From Pseudomonas maumuensis (GTDB taxonomy: Bacteria; Pseudomonadota; Gammaproteobacteria; Pseudomonadales; Pseudomonadaceae), in NCBI RefSeq assembly GCF_019139675.1, contig NZ_CP077077.1, positions 1,054,001 through 1,118,000 on the forward strand: 64,000 bases of DNA. Direction: 5' to 3'. Below, in pieces: positions 58,627 through 64,000 of this stretch. Made by a program: the position numbers and the translations under genes. The first letter of the stretch is position 1, and each line of letters begins with the position of its first letter. Below the pieces are notes generated by a model that saw only the letters and a list, made by a program, of their open reading frames with translations, was not told the origin of the DNA and ran no database searches.

Positions 58627-60072
58627 TCACCCTTCGAGCTTGGCCTTGAGCAATTGGTTCACTTGCCCCGGGTTGGCCTTGCCTTTCGACGCCTTCATCG
58701 CCTGGCCGACGAAGAAGCCGAACATCTTGCCGCGCTTGGCTTCATCGGCGGCGCGATATTGTTCGACCTGTTCGGCATTGGCGGCGAGCATCTCGTCGAG
58801 CATCTTGTCGATCGCGCCGGTATCGGTGACCTGCTTGAGGCCGCGGCTTTCGATGATGCTGTCGGCATCGCCTTCGCCAGCGGCCATGGCCTCGAACACG
58901 GTCTTGGCGATCTTGCCGCTGATGGTGTTGTCACGGATGCGCAGCAGCATGCCGCCGAGGTGTTCGGCATTGACCGGCGACTGGTCGATCTCGACGCCGA
59001 GCTTGTTCAGCAGGCTGCCCAGTTCCACCATCACCCAGTTGGCGGCCAGCTTGGCATCGCCGCCGATCTTCACCACCTGTTCGAAGTAGTCGGCCTGCTC
59101 GCGGCTGGAGGCCAGCACGTTGGCGTCATAGGCCGACAGGCCGTACTGGCTCTGGAAGCGCTCGACCTTCTGTGGTGGCAGCTCCGGCAGGGCGGCGCGC
59201 ACGCTGTCGAGGAAGCCTGGCTCGATGACCACTGGCAGCAGGTCCGGGTCGGGGAAGTAACGGTAGTCGTTGGCTTCCTCCTTGCTGCGCATGGAGCGGG
59301 TCTCGTCCTTGTTCGGGTCGTACAGGCGGGTTTCCTGCACCACCTTGCCGCCGTCCTCGATCAGGTCGATCTGGCGCTGGATCTCGCTGTTGATCGCACG
59401 CTCGATGAAGCGGAACGAGTTGACGTTCTTGATCTCGCAGCGGGTGCCGAACTCGGTCTGGCCCTTCGGGCGGATCGACACGTTGCAGTCGCAGCGCAGC
59501 GAACCTTCGGCCATGTTGCCATCGCAGATGCCCAGGTAGCGCACCAGGGCATGGATGGCCTTGACGTAGGCCACGGCTTCCTTGGCGCTGCGCATGTCCG
59601 GCTCGGAGACGATCTCCAGCAGCGGGGTGCCGGCGCGGTTCAGGTCGATGCCGGTGGCGCCGTTGAAGTCTTCGTGCAGGCTCTTGCCGGCATCTTCTTC
59701 AAGGTGCGCGCGGGTCACGCCGATGCGCTTGATGGTGCCGTCTTCCAGGGCGATGTCCAGGTGGCCCTTGCCGACGATCGGCAGGTCCATCTGGCTGATC
59801 TGGTAGCCCTTGGGCAGGTCGGGGTAGAAGTAGTTCTTGCGCGCGAACACGTTGCGCGGCCCGATCTCGGCATCGATCGCCAGGCCGAACATGCACGCCA
59901 TGCGCACGGCCTCCTGGTTGAGCACCGGCAGCACGCCGGGCATGCCCAGGTCGACCAGGCTGGCCTGGGTGTTCGGCTCGGAGCCGAAGGTGGTGGCGCT
60001 GCCGGAGAAGATCTTCGACTGGGTGGCGAGCTGGGTATGAATCTCCAGCCCGATCACAACTTCCCATTGCAT
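58627..60072 (-). CDS. gatB: Asp/Glu-tRNA amidotransferase subunit GatB
   Basis: GatB binds Asp-tRNA-Asn or Glu-tRNA-Gln and activates the acyl group for amidation. The 481-residue product starts [15 protein letters not shown] at 60072 and shows the family motifs [14 protein letters not shown] and [15 protein letters not shown] YqeY-like C-terminal domain (about 340-481) is present. It follows gatA by 11 bp. Confidence 0.97.
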   Translation of the reverse strand: MQWEVVIGLEIHTQLATQSKIFSGSATTFGSEPNTQASLVDLGMPGVLPVLNQEAVRMACMFGLAIDAEIGPRNVFARKNYFYPDLPKGYQISQMDLPIVGKGHLDIALEDGTIKRIGVTRAHLEEDAGKSLHEDFNGATGIDLNRAGTPLLEIVSEPDMRSAKEAVAYVKAIHALVRYLGICDGNMAEGSLRCDCNVSIRPKGQTEFGTRCEIKNVNSFRFIERAINSEIQRQIDLIEDGGKVVQETRLYDPNKDETRSMRSKEEANDYRYFPDPDLLPVVIEPGFLDSVRAALPELPPQKVERFQSQYGLSAYDANVLASSREQADYFEQVVKIGGDAKLAANWVMVELGSLLNKLGVEIDQSPVNAEHLGGMLLRIRDNTISGKIAKTVFEAMAAGEGDADSIIESRGLKQVTDTGAIDKMLDEMLAANAEQVEQYRAADEAKRGKMFGFFVGQAMKASKGKANPGQVNQLLKAKLEG

Positions 60073-60083
60073 GTGTGAACTCC

Positions 60084-61535
60084 TCAGAAGCCGTTGGGGG
60101 CGCGGGTGTGCCAGTCGGTGACTTGCTGGTAACGGTGCGCGATGTTGAGCAGGCGGCCTTCCTGGAAGTACGGGGCCAGCAGTTGCACGCCCACCGGCAG
60201 GCCGTCGACGAAGCCGGCCGGCATCGACAGGCCCGGCAGGCCGGCCAGGTTGGCGGTGATGGTGTAGACGTCTTCCAGGTAGGCGGCGACCGGGTCGCTG
60301 CTCTTGGCGCCCAGTTTCCAAGCCGGGTTCGGCGTGGTCGGGCCGAGAATCACGTCGACGTCGGCGAACGCGGCCATGAAGTCGTTCTTGATCAGGCGAC
60401 GGATCTGTTGCGCCTTGACGTAGTAGGCGTCGTAGTAGCCGGCCGACAGGGCGTAGGTACCGACCATGATGCGGCGTTGCACTTCCGCGCCGAAGCCTTC
60501 GCCACGGGAGCGCTTGTACAGGTCGGTCAGATCTTTCGGATCTTCACAGCGATGACCGAAGCGCACGCCGTCGAAGCGCGACAGGTTGGAGGAGGCTTCC
60601 GCCGGGGCGATCACGTAGTACGCCGGGATGGCGTGCTGCATGTTCGGCAGGCTGATTTCCTTGACCACCGCGCCGAGCTTTTCCAGCTCCTTGACGCTGG
60701 CCTGGACCAGGTCGGCGATGCGCGGGTCGAGGCCGGCGCCGAAGTATTCCTTGGGCAGGCCGATGCGCAGGCCTTGCAGCGAGGCGTTCAGGTTGGCGCT
60801 GAAGTCCGGTACCGGCTCGTCGACCGAGGTCGAGTCCTTGGCATCGAAGCCGGCCATGCCTTGCAGCAGCAGGGCGCAGTCTTCGGCGGTACGGGCCAGC
60901 GGGCCGCCCTGGTCGAGGCTCGAGGCGTAGGCGATCATGCCCCAGCGCGATACGCGGCCATAGGTCGGCTTGAGGCCGGTCAGGTTGGTGAAGGCTGCCG
61001 GCTGACGAATCGAGCCGCCGGTGTCGGTGCCGGTGGTGGCCGGCAGCAGGCGCGCGGCCACGGCAGCGGCCGAGCCGCCGGACGAACCGCCGGGCACGTG
61101 TTCGAGGTTCCACGGGTTCTTCACCGCGCCGTAGTGGCTGGACTCGTTGGCCGAGCCCATGGCGAATTCGTCCATGTTGGTCTTGCCCAGGGTGACCATG
61201 CCGGCTTCGGCCAGCTTGGCGACCACGGTGGCGTCGTACGGGGCGGTAAAGCTGTCGAGCATCTTCGAGCCGCAGCTGGTGCGTACGCCGTTGGTGCAGA
61301 ACAGGTCCTTGTGGGCGATCGGCGCACCCAGCAGCGCGCCGGTCTCGCCAGAGGCGCGGCGGGCGTCGGCGGCGCGCGCCTGCTCCAGGGCCTGTGCTTC
61401 GGTGACGGTGATGAAGCTGTTGAGCTGCGGGTCGAGCTGCTTGATGCGCGACAGCAGGGCGCCGGTCAGTTCTTCCGAGGAGAACGACTTGTCGGCGAGG
61501 CCGCGGGCGATTTCGGCCAGAGTGAGTTGATGCAT
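60084..61535 (-). CDS. gatA: Asp/Glu-tRNA amidotransferase subunit GatA
   Basis: GatA is the amidase-signature subunit that releases ammonia from glutamine or asparagine. The 483-residue product has the conserved Lys ([10 protein letters not shown]) and the Gly/Ser-rich motif [14 protein letters not shown] with the cis-Ser and nucleophilic Ser ([14 protein letters not shown]). Order gatC-gatA-gatB on the minus strand is standard. Confidence 0.98.
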   Translation of the reverse strand: MHQLTLAEIARGLADKSFSSEELTGALLSRIKQLDPQLNSFITVTEAQALEQARAADARRASGETGALLGAPIAHKDLFCTNGVRTSCGSKMLDSFTAPYDATVVAKLAEAGMVTLGKTNMDEFAMGSANESSHYGAVKNPWNLEHVPGGSSGGSAAAVAARLLPATTGTDTGGSIRQPAAFTNLTGLKPTYGRVSRWGMIAYASSLDQGGPLARTAEDCALLLQGMAGFDAKDSTSVDEPVPDFSANLNASLQGLRIGLPKEYFGAGLDPRIADLVQASVKELEKLGAVVKEISLPNMQHAIPAYYVIAPAEASSNLSRFDGVRFGHRCEDPKDLTDLYKRSRGEGFGAEVQRRIMVGTYALSAGYYDAYYVKAQQIRRLIKNDFMAAFADVDVILGPTTPNPAWKLGAKSSDPVAAYLEDVYTITANLAGLPGLSMPAGFVDGLPVGVQLLAPYFQEGRLLNIAHRYQQVTDWHTRAPNGF

Positions 61536-61550
61536 GGCAGGCGCTATCCC

Positions 61551-61838
61551 TTAATCGATGACTTTCGGAACCAGGTACAGACCGTTCTCGGTCGACGGGG
61601 CGACGGCCTGGTAGCGGTCGCGCTGGTTGCTTTCGGTGACCTGGTCGGGGCGCAGGCGCTGGGTGGCTTCCAGCGGGTGGGCCAGGGGCTCGATGCCAGA
61701 GGTGTCGACGGCTTGCATCTGGTCGACCAGCCCGAGAATACTGTTCAAGGCATCGGTGATGCGTGGCAATTCGCCTTCATTCAGGCCCAGGCGGGCCAGA
61801 TGGGCGATCTTTTCCACGTCGGAGCGTTGAAGCGCCAT
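61551..61838 (-). CDS. gatC: Asp/Glu-tRNA amidotransferase subunit GatC
   Basis: GatC is a small clamp that joins GatA and GatB. The 95-residue product starts [17 protein letters not shown] at the ATG at 61838, with the C-terminal [17 protein letters not shown]. It is the first gene of the operon and is divergent from mreB. Confidence 0.97.
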   Translation of the reverse strand: MALQRSDVEKIAHLARLGLNEGELPRITDALNSILGLVDQMQAVDTSGIEPLAHPLEATQRLRPDQVTESNQRDRYQAVAPSTENGLYLVPKVID

Positions 61839-61882
61839 GGGGATCTCCAGGGAAACGAAAAACGGAATGGGTCCGCAGATGA

Positions 61883-63079
<1,197 letters not shown>

Positions 63080-63148
63080 TCGCTGATGCAGTAGTGTATG
63101 TCCAGGTTTACAGGTGGCACGCACAGTGCTACCTGTAAGCGCTGTGCT

Positions 63149-63172
63149 GGCGCCCGCCCGGGCGCCTTTTCC
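63149..63172 (+). terminator. Terminator-like stem between mreB and mreC
   Basis: GGCGCCCG pairs with CGGGCGCC (63149-63166, two-base loop, more likely a four-base loop with seven pairs) and TTTTCC follows. It may limit read-through from mreB into mreC, giving more MreB than MreC. Confidence 0.7.
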
Positions 63173-63243
63173 GTCAATCCGTAGCAGGCCGGTGCATTGC
63201 CCCATGTCCAATGACCTCCTGAGTCGTCCACGAGGAACGGCCC

Positions 63244-64000
63244 ATTAAACCGCTTTTCTCCAAGGGCCCCTCGCTGGGCGTTCGCCTGCTCGTGCTGGTC
63301 GTGCTGTCGGTCGCGCTGATGGTGGTCGACTCGCGCTTCGACCTGCTCAAGCCGGTGCGCAGCCAGATGGGTCTGGTGCTGATGGAATCCTACTGGATCA
63401 CCGACCTGCCGCAGCGCACGTGGCAAGGCGTGGCTGGCCAGTTCGGCAGCCGCACCGAACTGATCGCCGAGAACGAGAAACTCAAGACCGAGGCCCTGCT
63501 GTTGCAGGGGCGCCTGCAGAAACTGGCCGCCCTGACCGAGCAGAACGTGCGCCTGCGTGAGCTGCTCAACTCTTCGGCGCTGGTCAACGAGAAGGTCGAG
63601 GTCGCCGAGCTGATCGGTGTCGATCCCAATCCGTTCACCCACCGTATCCTGATCAACAAGGGCGAGCGCGATGGCGTGTTCCTCGGCCAGCCTGTGCTCG
63701 ATGCCCGTGGCCTGATGGGCCAGGTGGTCGAGCTGATGCCGTACACCGCGCGGGTACTGCTGCTTACCGACACCACCCACAGCATTCCGGTGCAGGTCAA
63801 TCGCAACGGCCTGCGCGCCATTGCCAGCGGCACGGGCAACCCGGAGCGCCTGGAGCTGCGCCACGTGGCCGACACCGCCGACATCAAGGAAGGCGACCTG
63901 CTGGTCAGTTCGGGCATGGGCCAGCGTTTCCCGGCGGGCTACCCGGTGGCCACGGTCAACGAAGTGATCCACGACTCCGGCCAGCCGTTCGCCATCGTTC
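63244..64000 (+). CDS. mreC: Rod-shape protein MreC (5' part; runs off the window), ATT start
   Basis: MreC is a periplasmic organiser of the elongasome. The visible 252 codons encode KPLFSKGPSLGVRLLVL at the start, one membrane helix (about 12-30), a coiled coil (about 70-105, AENEKLKTEALLLQGRLQKL) and the beta domains (PNPFTHRILINKGERDGVFLG). The E. coli protein begins MKPIFSRGPSL, so the start aligns exactly with the ATT at 63244. A stop (TGA at 63220) lies 24 bp upstream in frame with no ATG, GTG or TTG between, and GAGGAA is well placed. Confidence 0.93.
   Translation, partial: MKPLFSKGPSLGVRLLVLVVLSVALMVVDSRFDLLKPVRSQMGLVLMESYWITDLPQRTWQGVAGQFGSRTELIAENEKLKTEALLLQGRLQKLAALTEQNVRLRELLNSSALVNEKVEVAELIGVDPNPFTHRILINKGERDGVFLGQPVLDARGLMGQVVELMPYTARVLLLTDTTHSIPVQVNRNGLRAIASGTGNPERLELRHVADTADIKEGDLLVSSGMGQRFPAGYPVATVNEVIHDSGQPFAIV

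Overview
The window is chromosomal DNA of a gammaproteobacterium, most likely a Pseudomonas of the P. putida group. The evidence is high GC coding sequence, gene order typical of pseudomonads (isc-ndk-rlmN-pilF-ispG-hisS-bamB-der; roxSR; gatCAB-mreBC), OprD- and Piu-type proteins, and many Pseudomonas-style REP inverted pairs (GTGGGAGCCGGCTTGCCGGCG and GTGGGAGCGGGCTTGCCCCGCG types). I saw no rRNA, tRNA, CRISPR array, insertion sequence or prophage. Most of the window looks like core genome.

Layout. 1-4260: the isc iron-sulfur assembly operon from the end of iscS to iscX, closed by a terminator. 4350-13597: housekeeping run ndk, rlmN, pilF, a rodZ-like gene, ispG, hisS, yfgM-like, bamB and der, with tight or overlapping junctions. 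13797-15724: a glutamine/methionine-type aminotransferase overlapping an omega-amidase. 15840-22431: iron-uptake cluster with a PepSY/flavodoxin reductase, a TonB-dependent receptor (PiuA type), PiuC and a Sel1 protein. 22611-23774: ornithine decarboxylase speC with a long leader. 24429-28420: a FecI/FecR/FecA-type surface-signalling iron system. 28552-31994: a glycine betaine/choline-type ABC importer. 32475-34058: prfC. 34155-37946: polyamine-type binding protein, cupin, FAD amine oxidoreductase and an unusual AraC regulator. 38121-38195: a 24-residue membrane peptide. 38281-48888: a dipeptide system with three binding proteins, an OprD-type porin and dppBCDF. 49201-51941: a SIMPL protein and the roxSR redox two-component system. 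52187-54024: a putative SOS-controlled hydrolase unit. 54215-58542: AEC transporter, aromatic amino acid permease, CMD-family protein, Ca2+/Na+ antiporter and an RlpA-like lipoprotein. 58627-61838: gatCAB. 62042 to the end: mreB and the start of mreC.

The most unusual unit is at 52187-54081. A strong LexA-type box (CTGTATGCATGTACAG) lies next to a -10-like TATAAA, just upstream of a 544-residue cytosolic protein rich in His/Asp motifs. That gene is followed by a 62-residue beta-rich protein. This suggests a DNA-damage-induced hydrolase module, which I do not recognise as a described system. Other points worth a look: two genes (mreC and a Ca2+/Na+ antiporter) whose only sensible start codon is ATT; strong GC hairpins after each binding-protein and porin gene of the dipeptide cluster but none between its membrane and ATPase genes; the palindrome-rich 650-bp region between speC and the fecI-like gene; and nested REP inverted repeats after roxR.

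Functionally, the window joins iron-sulfur biogenesis with two iron-uptake systems, and nitrogen/peptide/polyamine/osmolyte uptake with redox control (RoxSR), translation quality (RlmN, HisS, GatCAB, PrfC) and cell shape (RodZ-like, MreB, MreC).
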